The notes: a model not told the origin generated them from the sequence alone. DNA of 64,000 nucleotides from Enterobacter ludwigii (GCA_023023105.1 CP083824.1:3906001-3970000); one strand, 5' to 3'; shown: positions 18,624 through 29,900, counted from the stretch's first letter. Program-made: numbers and translations.

Positions 18624-18658
18624 ATAAAAAAAGCCGGCTTTCGCCAGCTCTTTTTTAC
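18624..18658. terminator. Bidirectional terminator between the unknown pair and exbD
   Basis: An A-run, an imperfect stem AGCCGGC / GCCAGCT and a T-run lie between convergent genes. Read either way the stem is followed by T residues, so it can end both transcripts. The T-run overlaps the exbD stop codon. Confidence 0.65.
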
Positions 18659-19080
18659 TTCACGGTCGCTTTCTCTTCGCCGACCAGCCCAATCTTCAGA
18701 TAACCCGCCTGATGCAGCGTGTCCATTACCTTCATCATGGTTTCATAATCGACGGTTTTATCCGCACGGAAGAAGACCGTGGTGTCCTTCTTGCCACCCG
18801 TGAGCTGATCCAGTGCCGGGATGACAGAGTCGGCCGTCACCGGGTCGTTCCCGAGGAACATGGATTTATCCGCTTTTACCGAGATATAGATTGGCTTCTC
18901 CGGGCGCGGCTGTGGCTGGCTGGAAGAGGCAGGTAGATTCACCTTCACATCCACCGTCGCCAGCGGCGCAGCCACCATGAAGATAATCAGCAGAACCAGC
19001 ATAACGTCGATAAACGGCGTTACGTTGATTTCATGCATTTCGCCGTTATCGTCCAGATTTTCGTTCAGACGCATCGCCAT
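18655..19080 (-). CDS. exbD: TonB-system energising protein ExbD
   Basis: A 141-residue protein matching E. coli ExbD from 'MAMRLNENLDDNGEMHEINVTPFIDVMLVLLIIFMVAAP', with the single transmembrane helix carrying the essential Asp ('FIDVMLVLLIIF', Asp25) and a periplasmic C-terminal domain. With ExbB it couples the proton gradient to TonB-dependent import of iron-siderophores and B12. The start at 19080 is chosen because the upstream in-frame extension lies inside exbB and does not match the family. It begins 4 bases after the exbB stop. Confidence 0.97.
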   Translation of the reverse strand: MAMRLNENLDDNGEMHEINVTPFIDVMLVLLIIFMVAAPLATVDVKVNLPASSSQPQPRPEKPIYISVKADKSMFLGNDPVTADSVIPALDQLTGGKKDTTVFFRADKTVDYETMMKVMDTLHQAGYLKIGLVGEEKATVK

Positions 19081-19084
19081 AGCA

Positions 19085-19816
19085 TCAACCTGCGCGCAGT
19101 TTAGACGCCGCGTGCACCGGCTTAACCGAGCTGGCATTCAAATCAAGATCGCGACTTTGCAGCAGCAGAACCTGTGCTGCAACATCGCCGAGAGTGGCTT
19201 TGTAACTGCCAATCATACGCGCGAAGATGTTGTAGATAACCACAGCCGGGATTGCTGCAACCAGACCGATTGCCGTCGCCAGCAGCGCTTCCGCGATACC
19301 CGGCGCAACCACCGCAAGGTTGGTAGTTTGAGACTGCGCGATACCGATAAAGCTGTTCATGATGCCCCAGACCGTACCGAAAAGCCCGATGAACGGCGAG
19401 ATCGCACCGATAGTCGCCAGATAACCATTGCCACGGCCCATATGTCGACCTACAGCGGCAACACGACGCTCCAGACGGAAGCCGGTACGTTCTTTAATAC
19501 CTTCGTTATCTTCACTGCCAGCGGAAAGTTCCAGCTCGTTCTGAGCTTCATTAACTAACAGGGTGGTCAGGCTTTTTACGTGGAAGGATGAGGTCATATC
19601 TGAAGCCTGATCCAGAGAACGGGCTTCAGCCAGTTGCTGTTGCTCCCGCTTAAGGCGACGCTTCTGCGAAAGCAGTTCAGCACTTTTGCTGAAGAAGATA
19701 GCCCAGGTGACAACGGACGCCAGAATCAGGCCGATCATCACAATCTTAACCACGATGTCAGCATGTTGATACATGCCCCAAACGGAGAGATCCGTCTGCA
19801 TCAAATTATTACCCAC
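19085..19816 (-). CDS. exbB: TonB-system proton channel ExbB
   Basis: A 243-residue inner-membrane protein with three transmembrane helices (near residues 20-40, 130-152 and 172-195) and the characteristic 'TIGAISPFIGLFGTVWGIMNSFIGIAQ' and 'PGIAEALLATAIGLVAAIPAVVIYNIFAR' of the ExbB/TolQ/MotA family. It forms the pentameric channel around ExbD. It is the first gene of the exbBD operon, with a Fur box upstream at 19879-19893. Confidence 0.97.
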   Translation of the reverse strand: MGNNLMQTDLSVWGMYQHADIVVKIVMIGLILASVVTWAIFFSKSAELLSQKRRLKREQQQLAEARSLDQASDMTSSFHVKSLTTLLVNEAQNELELSAGSEDNEGIKERTGFRLERRVAAVGRHMGRGNGYLATIGAISPFIGLFGTVWGIMNSFIGIAQSQTTNLAVVAPGIAEALLATAIGLVAAIPAVVIYNIFARMIGSYKATLGDVAAQVLLLQSRDLDLNASSVKPVHAASKLRAG

Positions 19817-19878
19817 TCTGTATCTCCAGGACGCAAATCACAAAATCTGAACGTAATAATATCAAAACATCGTCGAAT

Positions 19879-19893
19879 TGATAGTAGTTCTCA
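19879..19893. promoter_or_regulatory. Fur box upstream of exbB
   Basis: Read on the minus strand the site is TGAGAACTACTATCA, which matches 12 of the 14 fixed positions of the 7-1-7 Fur consensus TGATAATNATTATCA. It lies about 65 bases upstream of exbB, the known place of Fur control of this operon in E. coli. Confidence 0.75.
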
Positions 19894-20024
19894 TTAGTAT
19901 TTGCATGGTGCCGTAATTTTCGCTCACTTTCCTTGCGCTTACGCAGTAAAAATTTCTTATGCGGTTTTTTGCTAATATTTTCTGCTTATTCGATAAGCAT
20001 CCGGGTGCAGTTTTTTACAATCGT

Positions 20025-20048
20025 GGTAGTCTGGACGTCCAGACGTAT
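20025..20048. promoter_or_regulatory. Tandem Met boxes (MetJ operator) upstream of metC
   Basis: Three contiguous 8-mers GTAGTCTG, GGACGTCC and AGACGTAT resemble the Met box AGACGTCT. They end 19 bases before the metC start, consistent with MetJ/S-adenosylmethionine repression. Confidence 0.8.
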
Positions 20049-20067
20049 AAAAACAGGGTTAGCGAAC

Positions 20068-21255
20068 ATGACAAAGAAGCATCTTGATACCACGCTGGTA
20101 CAGGCAGGACGCAGCAAAAAATACACCCAGGGATCGGTCAATAGCGTGATTCAACGAGCCTCCTCACTGGTATTTGATACCGTTGAGGAGAAAAAAATCG
20201 CCACGCGTAACCGCGCAAAAGGCGGACTTTTTTATGGTCGTCGCGGCACCCTAACCCATTTTTCACTCCAGGAGGCCATGTGCGAACTGGAAGGCGGCGT
20301 GGGCTGTGCGTTGTTCCCGTGTGGGGCGGCAGCCGTCGCCAATACCATTCTGGCGTTTGTGGAACAAGGCGATCATATTCTGATGACCAACACCGCCTAT
20401 GAACCCAGCCAGGACTTCTGCACCAAAATCCTCCGTAAGCTCGGCGTAACAACCGGTTGGTTCGACCCGCTGATCGGCGAAGGCATCGCAGAACTTATTC
20501 AGCCAAACACGCGTATCGTGTTCCTGGAATCTCCAGGGTCACTCACCATGGAAGTCCACGACGTCCCGGCTATCGTGAAAGCGGTTCGCAGCAAAGCGCC
20601 AGAAGCGATCATCATGATCGACAACACGTGGGCGGCGGGCGTGCTGTTTAAAGCACTGGAGTTTGACATTGATATCTCGATTCAGGCGGCGACCAAATAC
20701 CTGATTGGCCATTCTGACGGCATGATTGGCACTGCGGTATCCAATGCACGCTGCTGGGATCAGCTGCGTGAAAATGCCTACCTGATGGGGCAAATGGTGG
20801 ATGCGGATACCGCCTACATGACCAGCCGCGGGCTCCGTACGCTGGGCGTGCGCCTGCGTCAGCATCACGAAAGCAGCCTGAAAATAGCCGAATGGCTGGC
20901 GCAACACCCGCAGGTTGAGCGCGTCAACCATCCGGCGTTGCCCGGCAGCAAAGGTCATGAATACTGGCAACGGGACTTTACGGGGAGTAGCGGTTTGTTC
21001 TCATTCGTTCTTAAAAAACGGCTGAATAATGACGAACTGGCAAACTATCTGGATAATTTTACCCTCTTCAGCATGGCCTACTCCTGGGGCGGCTTTGAAT
21101 CCCTGATCCTGCCAAACCAACCGGAGCAGATCGCGGCTTTGCGTCCCGGTGGTGAAGTGGACTTCAGCGGAACCCTGATCCGACTGCATATCGGTTTAGA
21201 AAATGTTGACGATTTAATCGCGGATTTAACAGCAGGGTTTGAGCGTATCGTGTAG
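20068..21255 (+). CDS. metC: Cystathionine beta-lyase
   Basis: A 395-residue PLP enzyme of the Cys/Met metabolism family that splits cystathionine to homocysteine, pyruvate and ammonia. The N-terminus '[33 protein letters not shown]' matches E. coli MetC. The PLP lysine is in '[17 protein letters not shown]' and the phosphate-binding stretch is '[16 protein letters not shown]'. The start at 20068 is chosen because upstream in-frame codons are promoter sequence containing the Met boxes. It is divergent from exbB. Confidence 0.97.
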   Translation: MTKKHLDTTLVQAGRSKKYTQGSVNSVIQRASSLVFDTVEEKKIATRNRAKGGLFYGRRGTLTHFSLQEAMCELEGGVGCALFPCGAAAVANTILAFVEQGDHILMTNTAYEPSQDFCTKILRKLGVTTGWFDPLIGEGIAELIQPNTRIVFLESPGSLTMEVHDVPAIVKAVRSKAPEAIIMIDNTWAAGVLFKALEFDIDISIQAATKYLIGHSDGMIGTAVSNARCWDQLRENAYLMGQMVDADTAYMTSRGLRTLGVRLRQHHESSLKIAEWLAQHPQVERVNHPALPGSKGHEYWQRDFTGSSGLFSFVLKKRLNNDELANYLDNFTLFSMAYSWGGFESLILPNQPEQIAALRPGGEVDFSGTLIRLHIGLENVDDLIADLTAGFERIV

Positions 21256-21398
21256 AGTGCTGGCTGAAAATGTACTCCCTGGACGTTTTTGTGAACATTG
21301 CCACCAGAAAAGTCCGCATTAGTTGCGCCCGGGATCAAACCCGAAGCGCAAATAAAGGAGTACAATAGCTCTATATCTGCTGTTCCACAGGAAAGTCC

Positions 21399-22058
21399 AT
21401 GGCTGTTATTCAAGATATTATCGCAGCGCTCTGGCAACACGATTTTGCCGCGCTGGCGGACCCTCACGTCTTAGGTATCGTCTATTTCGTGATGTTCGCG
21501 ACTCTGTTTCTGGAAAATGGATTACTGCCAGCGTCATTTTTACCCGGTGACAGTTTGCTTTTACTTGCCGGGGCGTTGATCGGCAAAGGCGTCATGGACT
21601 TCACGCCAACGATGGTGATCCTCACTTCCGCAGCCAGCCTGGGCTGCTGGCTGAGCTATTTGCAGGGCCGCTGGCTTGGGAACACGCGCGTCGTGAAAAG
21701 CTGGCTGGCCCAGTTACCGCATAAATATCATCAACGTGCGACCTGCATGTTTGATCGGCATGGCCTGCTGGCACTGCTGGCCGGGCGTTTTCTGGCGTTT
21801 GTTCGTACTCTGCTGCCAACAATGGCGGGCATTTCTGGTCTGTCGAACCGCCGCTTCCAGTTCTTTAACTGGCTGAGCGCCCTGTTGTGGGTTGGTGTGG
21901 TCACGACGCTCGGCTACGCGCTGAATATGATCCCGTTCGTGAAACACCACGAAGATCAGGTGATGACCTTCCTGATGGTGCTGCCGATTTTCCTGCTGGT
22001 GGCAGGGCTGGTAGGGACCATCGCGGTAGTGATTAAGAAAAAGTACTGCAGTGCATAA
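21399..22058 (+). CDS. yghB: DedA-family membrane protein YghB
   Basis: A 219-residue DedA-family inner-membrane protein matching E. coli YghB. Conserved features are the re-entrant segment '[28 protein letters not shown]', '[14 protein letters not shown]' and '[18 protein letters not shown]' with its essential Arg residues. The family acts in undecaprenyl-phosphate/phospholipid translocation and membrane homeostasis. It lies between metC and yqhC as in E. coli. Confidence 0.96.
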   Translation: MAVIQDIIAALWQHDFAALADPHVLGIVYFVMFATLFLENGLLPASFLPGDSLLLLAGALIGKGVMDFTPTMVILTSAASLGCWLSYLQGRWLGNTRVVKSWLAQLPHKYHQRATCMFDRHGLLALLAGRFLAFVRTLLPTMAGISGLSNRRFQFFNWLSALLWVGVVTTLGYALNMIPFVKHHEDQVMTFLMVLPIFLLVAGLVGTIAVVIKKKYCSA

Positions 22059-22062
22059 ACAA

Positions 22063-22094
22063 AAGCCGGGTGGCGCTACCGCTTACCCGGCCTA
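22063..22094. repeat. REP-like hairpin between yghB and yqhC
   Basis: AAGCCGGGTGGCGCTACC followed by GCTTACCCGGCC forms a GC-rich palindromic unit between convergent genes. It resembles a REP unit and may also act in 3' end formation. Confidence 0.5.
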
Positions 22095-22104
22095 AGCTTC
22101 CCCT

Positions 22105-23004
22105 TCACGCTCCCTGCATGGTTCTTATACGTGACGCATCTTCCCCCGGCGTGACGCCGAAGTAGCGCTTAAACTCCCGACTGAACTGCGACGCACTTTC
22201 ATAGCCCACCCTCATCGCCGCCGCGCTGGCCTTCATGCCATCGTGGATCATCAGCATTCGCGCCTTATGCAGGCGGTAGGTTTTGAGATACTGCAGCGGT
22301 GAAGTGCTGGTCACCGACTTAAAATTATGGTGAAACGCCGAAACACTCATATTCGCTTCTGCCGCGAGCTGGTCGACGCTCAGGTTTTCCGTGTACTGAC
22401 TTTCAATACGCTTGAGCACGCGGCTTATCAGGCTGAAGTGGGTCTGTCGGCTCACCAGCGCGAGTAAAGCCCCTCCCCCCGGCCCCAGCAGTACATGGTA
22501 GAGAATTTCGCGGATAATCTGCTTGCCGAGAATACGTGCATCCAGCGGCCTGTCCATTACGTCCAGCAGACGCTCAATGGCGCAGAGGATCTCTTCAGAT
22601 AATGTCGCGGAGTTAATCCCGCTTGATGCCATTGAAGGCTGGAAAAGCTCGTCTTCACCAATCTCCATCAGCAGCTCCTGCAGCTGAAGAATATCGACAT
22701 TGACGCGAATACCCGCCAGCGGAACGGCCTCTGTCGCGAAAGTTTCACATTCAAAGGGTAAAGGTACTGTCAGCAGCAGGTATTCATTGGTGTCGTAACG
22801 GAAGACTCGTTCATTGATATAGCCAATTTTATGGCCAGAAAAGAGAAAAACGATGCCTGGTTGATACATGACCGGCGTGCGCGTCCCGGGTTGCGTACCG
22901 TAGAGCAGGCGAATGTCCGGCAGCAAATTGCTGACACCATTTTCATTATCTATCAGTCTCTTAATCTGCATTGTGAGCTGATGACAGATCGCTTCACGGT
23001 TCAT
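22105..23004 (-). CDS. yqhC: AraC-family regulator YqhC
   Basis: A 299-residue AraC/XylS regulator with an N-terminal cupin-type sensor (AraC_N, '[25 protein letters not shown]') and C-terminal double HTH ('[32 protein letters not shown]', '[32 protein letters not shown]'). In E. coli YqhC activates yqhD-dkgA in response to aldehydes, and the divergent arrangement with yqhD is kept here. The 195-base intergenic region should contain its binding site. Confidence 0.94.
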   Translation of the reverse strand: MNREAICHQLTMQIKRLIDNENGVSNLLPDIRLLYGTQPGTRTPVMYQPGIVFLFSGHKIGYINERVFRYDTNEYLLLTVPLPFECETFATEAVPLAGIRVNVDILQLQELLMEIGEDELFQPSMASSGINSATLSEEILCAIERLLDVMDRPLDARILGKQIIREILYHVLLGPGGGALLALVSRQTHFSLISRVLKRIESQYTENLSVDQLAAEANMSVSAFHHNFKSVTSTSPLQYLKTYRLHKARMLMIHDGMKASAAAMRVGYESASQFSREFKRYFGVTPGEDASRIRTMQGA

Positions 23005-23199
23005 ATTACGTTACTCCGGGTACGGTTTCCGACGTTGATAGTGTGCGTGCTTTTCCGCGCTTTCTCCAGCGCTCTGTAGAAATGGGCAAGACATCGGCAG
23101 GAATGTGCATTGAGAGGATAGCCCCGGACAGCCACAATGTGCAGCATCAGGTAGCCTTCTGCGCCACCACGATTTTTCACCCACATAAGGGAACGAGCA

Positions 23200-24363
23200 A
23201 TGAACAACTTTAATCTCCACACCCCAACCCGCATTCTGTTTGGTAAAGGCGCTATTGCCGAGTTGCGCGCACAGATCCCTGCTGACGCCCGCGTACTGAT
23301 CACCTACGGTGGCGGCAGCGTGAAAAAAACCGGCGTGCTGGATCAGGTTTACAGTGCCCTGGAAGGTCTGGACGTGCGTGAATTCGGCGGCATTGAGCCA
23401 AACCCGTCTTACGAAACGCTGATGAATGCAGTGAAAATCGCCCGCGAAGAGAACATCACCTTCCTGCTGGCCGTTGGCGGTGGCTCAGTGCTGGACGGCA
23501 CCAAATTCATCGCCGCAGCGGCACATTACGCTGACGGCATCGACCCATGGCATATCCTGGAAACCCGTGGCAGCGATGTGAAAAGCGCTATCCCGATGGG
23601 CTCGGTACTGACTCTGCCAGCCACAGGCTCTGAATCCAACAAAGGTGCCGTGATCTCCCGCAAAACCACCGGTGATAAACAGGCCTTTATGAACGAACAC
23701 GTTCAGCCTGTGTTCGCCATCCTCGACCCGGTTTACACCTACACCCTGCCTGCACGTCAGGTGGCTAACGGTGTGGTCGACGCCTTTGTGCATACCGTTG
23801 AGCAGTACGTGACCTACCCGGTGGATGCCAAAATTCAGGATCGCTTCGCGGAAGGCATTTTGCTGACGCTGGTTGAAGAAGGTCCGAAAGCGCTGAAAGA
23901 GCCAGAAAACTACGATGTTCGCGCCAATGTGATGTGGGCGGCAACGCAGGCGCTTAATGGCCTGATCGGTGCGGGTGTGCCTCAGGACTGGGCAACCCAT
24001 ATGCTGGGCCACGAACTGACGGCCATGCACGGTCTGGATCACGCTCAGACGCTGGCCGTAGTACTGCCTGCGCTGTGGAACGAAAAACGTGACACCAAAC
24101 GCGCCAAACTGCTGCAGTACGCCGAGCGCGTGTGGAACATTACCGAAGGTTCTGACGATGCGCGTATTGATGCCGCCATCGAAGCGACCCGCAACTTCTT
24201 TGAAGGCCTGGGCGTGCCAACGCGTCTCTCTGGCTACGGCCTGGATGGTAGCTCCATCCCTGCCCTGCTGGCGAAACTGGAAGAACACGGTATGACTCAC
24301 CTGGGTGAGCACGGCGACATCACGCTGGACGTGAGCCGTCGTATCTACGAAGCGGCACGCTAA
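23200..24363 (+). CDS. yqhD: NADPH-dependent alcohol/aldehyde dehydrogenase YqhD
   Basis: A 387-residue iron/zinc-containing alcohol dehydrogenase (Fe-ADH fold). It carries 'GGGSVKKTG' and 'AVGGGSVLDGTKF' for NADPH, and metal ligands near 'VDAFVHTVEQYV' and 'MLGHELTAMHGLDHAQTLAVV'. It reduces a broad range of aldehydes such as butanal, acrolein and malondialdehyde. It heads the yqhD-dkgA operon under YqhC. Confidence 0.97.
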   Translation: MNNFNLHTPTRILFGKGAIAELRAQIPADARVLITYGGGSVKKTGVLDQVYSALEGLDVREFGGIEPNPSYETLMNAVKIAREENITFLLAVGGGSVLDGTKFIAAAAHYADGIDPWHILETRGSDVKSAIPMGSVLTLPATGSESNKGAVISRKTTGDKQAFMNEHVQPVFAILDPVYTYTLPARQVANGVVDAFVHTVEQYVTYPVDAKIQDRFAEGILLTLVEEGPKALKEPENYDVRANVMWAATQALNGLIGAGVPQDWATHMLGHELTAMHGLDHAQTLAVVLPALWNEKRDTKRAKLLQYAERVWNITEGSDDARIDAAIEATRNFFEGLGVPTRLSGYGLDGSSIPALLAKLEEHGMTHLGEHGDITLDVSRRIYEAAR

Positions 24364-24468
24364 GCGTTTTTGTCCTCCCGACTTTCGTTTTTTGACATTT
24401 CGTCCAGACTTAATGCATACCCCATCGTCGGAGAAACCCTCCGACGATGCGCACCTGAAGGAGGAAAA

Positions 24469-25296
24469 ATGGCAAACCAAACCGTAATCAGGCTGAAGGA
24501 CGGCAACGTGATGCCCCAACTGGGGCTCGGCGTATGGAAAGCCGGTAACGACGAGGTCGTCTCCGCCATTCATAAAGCCCTGGAAGTCGGCTACAGGTCG
24601 ATTGATACCGCCGCTGCGTACAAAAACGAAGACGGTGTGGGTAAGGCACTGGCCAGCGCTGGCTTGCCCCGCGACGACCTTTTCATTACCACTAAACTGT
24701 GGAACGACGATCAAAAGCGCCCCCGCGAAGCCCTGCAGGAGAGCCTGGACAAGCTCCAGCTCGATTACATCGATCTCTGGCTGATGCACTGGCCTGTTCC
24801 GGCTATCGACCATTATGTTGATGCCTGGAAAGGAATGATTGAGCTGCAAAAAGAGGGGCGGGTGAAAAGTATCGGTGTCTGTAATTTCCAGGTTCACCAT
24901 CTGCAGCGCCTGATCGACGAGACGGGTATCGCTCCTGTCATCAATCAGATCGAGCTGCACCCGCTGATGCAGCAGCGCCAGCTTCACGCCTGGAACGCAA
25001 CCCACAATATCCAGACCGAATCCTGGAGCCCGCTGGCTCAGGGTGGTGAAGGCCTATTTGATCAGAAAATTATTCGCGACCTGGCGGATAAATACGGTAA
25101 GACGCCAGCACAGATTGTGATTCGCTGGCATCTGGATAACGGCCTGGTGGTGATCCCGAAATCGGTCACCCCTTCGCGCATCGCCGAGAACTTCGACGTC
25201 TGGGATTTCCGCCTGGACAAAGATGAGTTGGGTGAGATTGCGAAACTGGATAAGGGCAAACGGCTTGGGCCAGACCCGGAGCAGTTTGGCGGATAG
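24469..25296 (+). CDS. dkgA: 2,5-diketo-D-gluconate/methylglyoxal reductase
   Basis: A 275-residue aldo/keto reductase matching E. coli DkgA (YqhE). The tetrad is visible as 'YRSIDTAAAYKNE' (Asp, Tyr), 'FITTKLWND' (Lys) and 'LWLMHWPVP' (His); the NADPH site is 'GLVVIPKSVTPSRIAENFD'. The start at 24469 follows AAGGAGGAAAA; an upstream in-frame ATG at 24370 only adds intergenic sequence. It reduces methylglyoxal and 2,5-diketogluconate and is cotranscribed with yqhD. Confidence 0.96.
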   Translation: MANQTVIRLKDGNVMPQLGLGVWKAGNDEVVSAIHKALEVGYRSIDTAAAYKNEDGVGKALASAGLPRDDLFITTKLWNDDQKRPREALQESLDKLQLDYIDLWLMHWPVPAIDHYVDAWKGMIELQKEGRVKSIGVCNFQVHHLQRLIDETGIAPVINQIELHPLMQQRQLHAWNATHNIQTESWSPLAQGGEGLFDQKIIRDLADKYGKTPAQIVIRWHLDNGLVVIPKSVTPSRIAENFDVWDFRLDKDELGEIAKLDKGKRLGPDPEQFGG

Positions 25297-25300
25297 ATAA

Positions 25301-25327
25301 AAAACCCCGGCTTGCCGGGGTTTTTAT
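25301..25327 (+). terminator. Terminator between dkgA and ygiQ
   Basis: AAAACCCCGG CTTG CCGGGGTTTTT is a strong stem with A-run before and T-run after, so it works for both convergent genes. Confidence 0.85.
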
Positions 25328-25328
25328 T

Positions 25329-26336
25329 TTACGCTTTACGTTTGGCTGGCTTCTTCGCCGTAGCCCCACCGTTTGAACGCTGGTGCACGATCGGTGTGTG
25401 CTTGGTCAATGCCGGGCGCGTATTGCGATTCTGACGACGCGCCTCGCGCATTTCATCCAGGGTAGGAGCCGGTACCAGACAGTCGCGACGCGAGCCAATC
25501 AGGTGCTTTTTACCCATATCTTCCAGCGCCTGACGGATCAGCGGCCAGTTTTTCGGATCGTGATAACGCAGCAGCGCTTTGTGCAGACGGCGCTGTTTAT
25601 CCCCTTTTGGCACCACCACGTCTTCGCTCTTATAACCAATCTTACTCAGCGGGTTCTTGCCAGTGTAATACATGGTCGTCGAGTTGGCGAGCGGTGACGG
25701 GTAGAAGTTCTGCACCTGATCCAGACGGAAGCGACGCTGTTTCAGCCACAGCGCCAGGTTCACCATGTCCTCATCGCGCGTACCCGGGTGGGCAGAGATG
25801 AAGTAAGGGATTAGGTACTGCTCTTTCCCTGCCTGCTTAGAGTAGGTATCGAACAACTGTTTAAAGCGATCATAGCTGCCCATGCCCGGCTTCATCATTT
25901 TCGACAGCGGGCCTTCTTCGGTGTGCTCCGGCGCAATCTTCAGATAGCCGCCAACGTGGTGCGTTGCCAGCTCTTTGATGTAGCGCGGATCTTCCACGGC
26001 GATGTCGTAACGTACTCCGGAGGCGATGAGGATCTTCTTGATGCCTTTAAGGTCGCGGGCGCGGCGATAGAGATTGATTGTCGGCTCATGGTTGGTATCC
26101 ATGTGCTGGCAGATATCCGGATAGACGCAAGACAGACGACGGCAGGTTTGCTCTGCACGCGGCGACTTACAGCGCAGCATGTACATGTTGGCGGTTGGGC
26201 CGCCAAGATCGGAGATCACGCCAGTAAAACCCGGTACGGTATCGCGAATAGCTTCGATCTCATTGATGATCGAATCTTCAGAGCGGCTCTGGATGATGCG
26301 TCCTTCATGCTCGGTAATAGAGCAGAGCGAGCACCC
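25329..26336 (-). pseudogene. ygiQ: ygiQ 3' part, cut off by the genomic island
   Basis: This stretch encodes the C-terminal 335 or so residues of YgiQ, a radical-SAM protein of unknown function, starting in '[16 protein letters not shown]' and ending 'KKPAKRKA'. The 5' part is at 59438-60610. The island entered inside the CxxxCxxC motif, so the first Cys lies on the other fragment and the domain cannot bind its [4Fe-4S] cluster. The island edge happens to supply an in-frame ATG at 26351 ('[10 protein letters not shown]'), but no ribosome binding site precedes it, so translation is doubtful. Confidence 0.92.
26328..26336. repeat. Left attachment core (attL), 9-bp direct repeat
   Basis: CGAGCACCC at the boundary between ygiQ and the island is repeated in the same orientation at 59438-59446. 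It encodes Gly-Cys-Ser of the radical-SAM motif on the minus strand. Confidence 0.75.
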
Positions 26337-26450
26337 TATAATTCTGATCATTTAGAAATTTTTTTGCGTTTAAAATCAATGAATTGAAAGATTTCATTTT
26401 TCTAAGTCTGATAAAACAGATGAAAACCCAACTGACTATACTCATAAAAC

Positions 26451-26780
26451 TCAATCTTTGCGCTGCTGTACGATACCAGTAATTACAGGTGCCGAGTTTA
26501 ACATCATGAAAAGTAGCCCAATAATGAATGACGCAACGCCAGCTGCGGTGCCTAACTTCTGACTGAACACCATTGAAACAAAGTACATATTTGGGATAAA
26601 AACGGACATAGCAATCACGAAAAGTAACTTATTCAGATAATTATTTATTCGGGTCTTAACCTCAACTCTATCATAAAAAGCCATCGAAACGTAAGCAGTT
26701 ATCAGTGAATAAAAAGACCATGTCATATAGTTAACCGATTCATTAAATGCCTCTCGCAAAAGCAAAGCACTTTCTGTCAT
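26451..26780 (-). CDS. Small membrane protein next to the KAP NTPase
   Basis: A 109-residue protein with three likely transmembrane segments (near residues 18-36, 50-70 and 78-100). No family is recognised. GAGGTAGGGA precedes the start. It lies about 200 bases downstream of the KAP NTPase gene on the same strand with a terminator-like hairpin between, so it may be partly separate. Its closeness to the island end and to a membrane-associated NTPase suggests a joint function, which is inference. Confidence 0.6.
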   Translation of the reverse strand: MTESALLLREAFNESVNYMTWSFYSLITAYVSMAFYDRVEVKTRINNYLNKLLFVIAMSVFIPNMYFVSMVFSQKLGTAAGVASFIIGLLFMMLNSAPVITGIVQQRKD

Positions 26781-26929
26781 TCCCTACCTCATTAAATCAA
26801 TAGAAAATAAATCTGAATAATTTATTTTTAAAAGAAAAGAACACAACATAACTTCAGTAGTTATGATTAATCCCTGAATGATTATTTCTTAGCAAGATAT
26901 AACATGCTTAATGTATATCAGGCAATAAA

Positions 26930-26958
26930 AAAACTCCCAAAGACCACCGCTGTGGTCT
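26930..26958 (-). terminator. Terminator after the KAP NTPase gene
   Basis: Stem AGACCAC / GTGGTCT with a four-base loop lies 26 bases after the stop at 26985. On the minus strand it is followed by a TTTTTTT run after TTGGGAG. Confidence 0.6.
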
Positions 26959-26984
26959 TCAGGTATAGGATTTAAAGAACGAAC

Positions 26985-29900
26985 TCAGTCCGGAAACGTA
27001 TCACTATCTTCTGTAACGTCCGCTTTCTCTGGTAACATTCTGTTTTTAATATACTGTGAATTCCTGCAGATGAGAGGAAAAATCTCCGAGTTATTCATTA
27101 TACAACTCGTTGCCGTACGGGCGTCCTCCGGAGACCATGATGAAAATGAAAACGTCTGACGGTCAAGCCATTGAGACAATAATACATTATCAACAGAAGC
27201 GCTAAACAGCGCCGCAATAGCCCTGCGTTCAACGGCCTTCTCAGGTTCAATAAACGACAACTCATTATGAAAACGGGTAATAATCGCAATACGGCTGTCA
27301 ATACGAATATGTCTTTCAAGTAAGACATCGTGCAACTCATCAAGTACAGTCTCTCTCTGGGTATCGTCGAGGCAAGACCACAGAAAATGAATGTTCTCGG
27401 CATTTGTGACAACGTCTGGCTCTGCATCACGGAACCATGATGCAAAGATACCCACACTACCTTCCATCCGGATATGCTGCCCCTGAAGTTGCATTTGTTC
27501 AAGGATAAAGCGCATGTTCACAGGAAGAACCGTAAAACACTCAATAAGCCTTTCAGAAGAACTAAATACTCCACATGCCAGGGCGTTCAGCTTTTTCTTC
27601 AAAATATCAAACTGCTCACCTGACTGATATACGTCATGGAGAAATACTGGACCCATAGCATTCACATCAGACTCAATTATTTTCTCTGACAGTGCTTTTT
27701 GACGCTCTCGCACAAATATTAAAAGAGAGGTTGCATTTGTAGCTTCTTTGATGACGTCATACTGACCTTTAACAAAGCTCAGGACAGGTATATTCACCAG
27801 AAGACCTAAATCAACAATCCTGCCAACAGCATTTTTGATGTACGGCAGAACATTTTTATCCTTAAGTGCTATAAAGATACTCTCGGCAGTACGTAGATAA
27901 CGAAGATATGCAGCCAAAGCCAGGTCAAACCGTTCCTCACCAATATGTTCACTGTACGACTCGATACCGGCATAGTTACCATGGAGCACCATGTGAGCAA
28001 CAGCCTGTGCAGCAAATTCCGCAGGGAAGAGATTCCTCGTCGCCGTATTATTAAGATAATATTGATTTAAAACATTATTATTCCAGTCCGGGCTCAGAAC
28101 AATTTTTCTGAAATGGATAACGTCCTCAACAACCTGACGATTTTTAAGCGTCATTATTGCAGAGCTAACCTGAGCCCCACCTGTACCATCATTCTTTCCA
28201 ATTACGTTCTGTACCGCCTTCGATGCAATATTGATATGCCGGATAATTCCCGGATTAAAAAGGTCTATCTGAGGTTGCTCAGCTCCATAGCGTAACATCT
28301 CCTCCCGACCGTGATTTCCGATATCTAGTGTGCCAATTTTCAGGTTTGACAAGGTCTCTTCATTATTGACAAGGTATTCCACATAAAATACGCCATCTAC
28401 AAAATTCTCCATTTTATTCAGTAGTGATTCACCGGCCAGAACAGAGTATGAATCAGCTTCCTGCAGCAACGTCTTCGTGGATTCAGCCTCCAATTTTTCT
28501 GAATCCTGAATTTCATCAAGTTTACTCACAATAAACGATATTTGCCTTTCGACGAAAGGCTCTAGGCTTATCCGCCCGTCAGCCATCAGTTTCTGCAGAC
28601 TCAATACGAAACCTTCATCATTCTTTTCTCTGAGTGAAACAGCATAACTCTGATTCAGCATTTGCACTGCGACTTTGAGTTGCGGTTCGGCGAGAGCCTG
28701 ACACTTCTCATCCATCCGGCTATAAGAAACCAGCCAGTCTCGCATCTGAATATGTGGTGCCACTCGCTGCCATGCTTCAGCGAAACCCCACAAGGCCGTC
28801 AGTTCTTCAAGCCGTGGGATATTTATAGCACCAATCGCGTCTTTAAGAGGCGTATCAAGCAACTCGCTCCTGGCAAGCTCCACCGTGGACTGATAGTGGA
28901 TGCTCATCAGAAATTCGCTCCATCTTTCTGTATCGTTATTAAAAATTCGGGATATTTGTTGATAAGTTAGCGAGAGCATCTCGTCAAAATCATCCGGAGC
29001 AATACCGGGTTCGGTCTGACTAGCTTTGGGATCGCGAAGTAATACTTTAATATCTCGCTCCCCGTATCTGACCACCAGTAAGTAGAGAGCAATAAGAATA
29101 TGGCGATGATCTTCTGTTGCAGGAACGGTAAGGTTCAGAATATGAATATCATTAACAAACTTCTTCATTAATCGCGGTGTGATACGAGGATACTCAGAGG
29201 GTTTCCAGCGCTCAAGCAACACCGTTGCTTCCCGGCACGCTATCCCTGCATCCTCATTTACTGTTTCTTTCCAGTACTGCCTTAACGCTTCCTGCCATCC
29301 TGCCGAAATAAGAGGAGGAACCTGAAAACTTACAGGAATCCGCTTTGCAATAAACTCACGCCCGCTGAAACCCGCCACAGAAAGTGAGGCTGAAACCTGT
29401 CTTGCCGAATAGGGCACCACTATCCTGAAGTGTTCATGAGTGGCTCCGGCAATAAGCTCCATATCACTCCAGAGCTCTTTCACTTTGTCTGCACTGATTC
29501 GGTCCAGATTATCAATGATAAGGATGAAGCGATCTCCATGGGAAATGACCTCTTTGGAGGTAAATCCCTGCAGAGCTTCAGCCAGCTCAATAGCTCCGAC
29601 CTCCTTATTAACTAGCCAAGTCTCTTCAATCCTGTCAGTACTGTTGCGTTTGAACAAATCACCAATACTCGAATACCCTTTCTTTCTGTACCATTCCATG
29701 TTCTGCAGGCATGCCAGTCCTGCGACCATAATGGCAGGAGAAAGAAACGCGGCCACCTCAACATAAAAAAGCCACCCTAATAATGACTCCTTGTTAGTAA
29801 AATATTGATTAAGGTCTGTTAGCACATAACGAAGCATCTGCACGGAAAGCAATGACAGTAAAATAAAAACGACGGTCAACCAGCTTAGCCTGCTGCTGAC

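Noticed and set aside
23485-25005. Long minus-strand open frame of 506 codons
   Set aside because: It is the antisense shadow of yqhD and dkgA, caused by codon bias of these genes.
25329-26351. A complete 340-residue gene starting inside the island edge
   Set aside because: It is the 3' part of ygiQ read from a chance ATG supplied by the island. No ribosome binding site precedes it and the iron-sulfur motif is incomplete.
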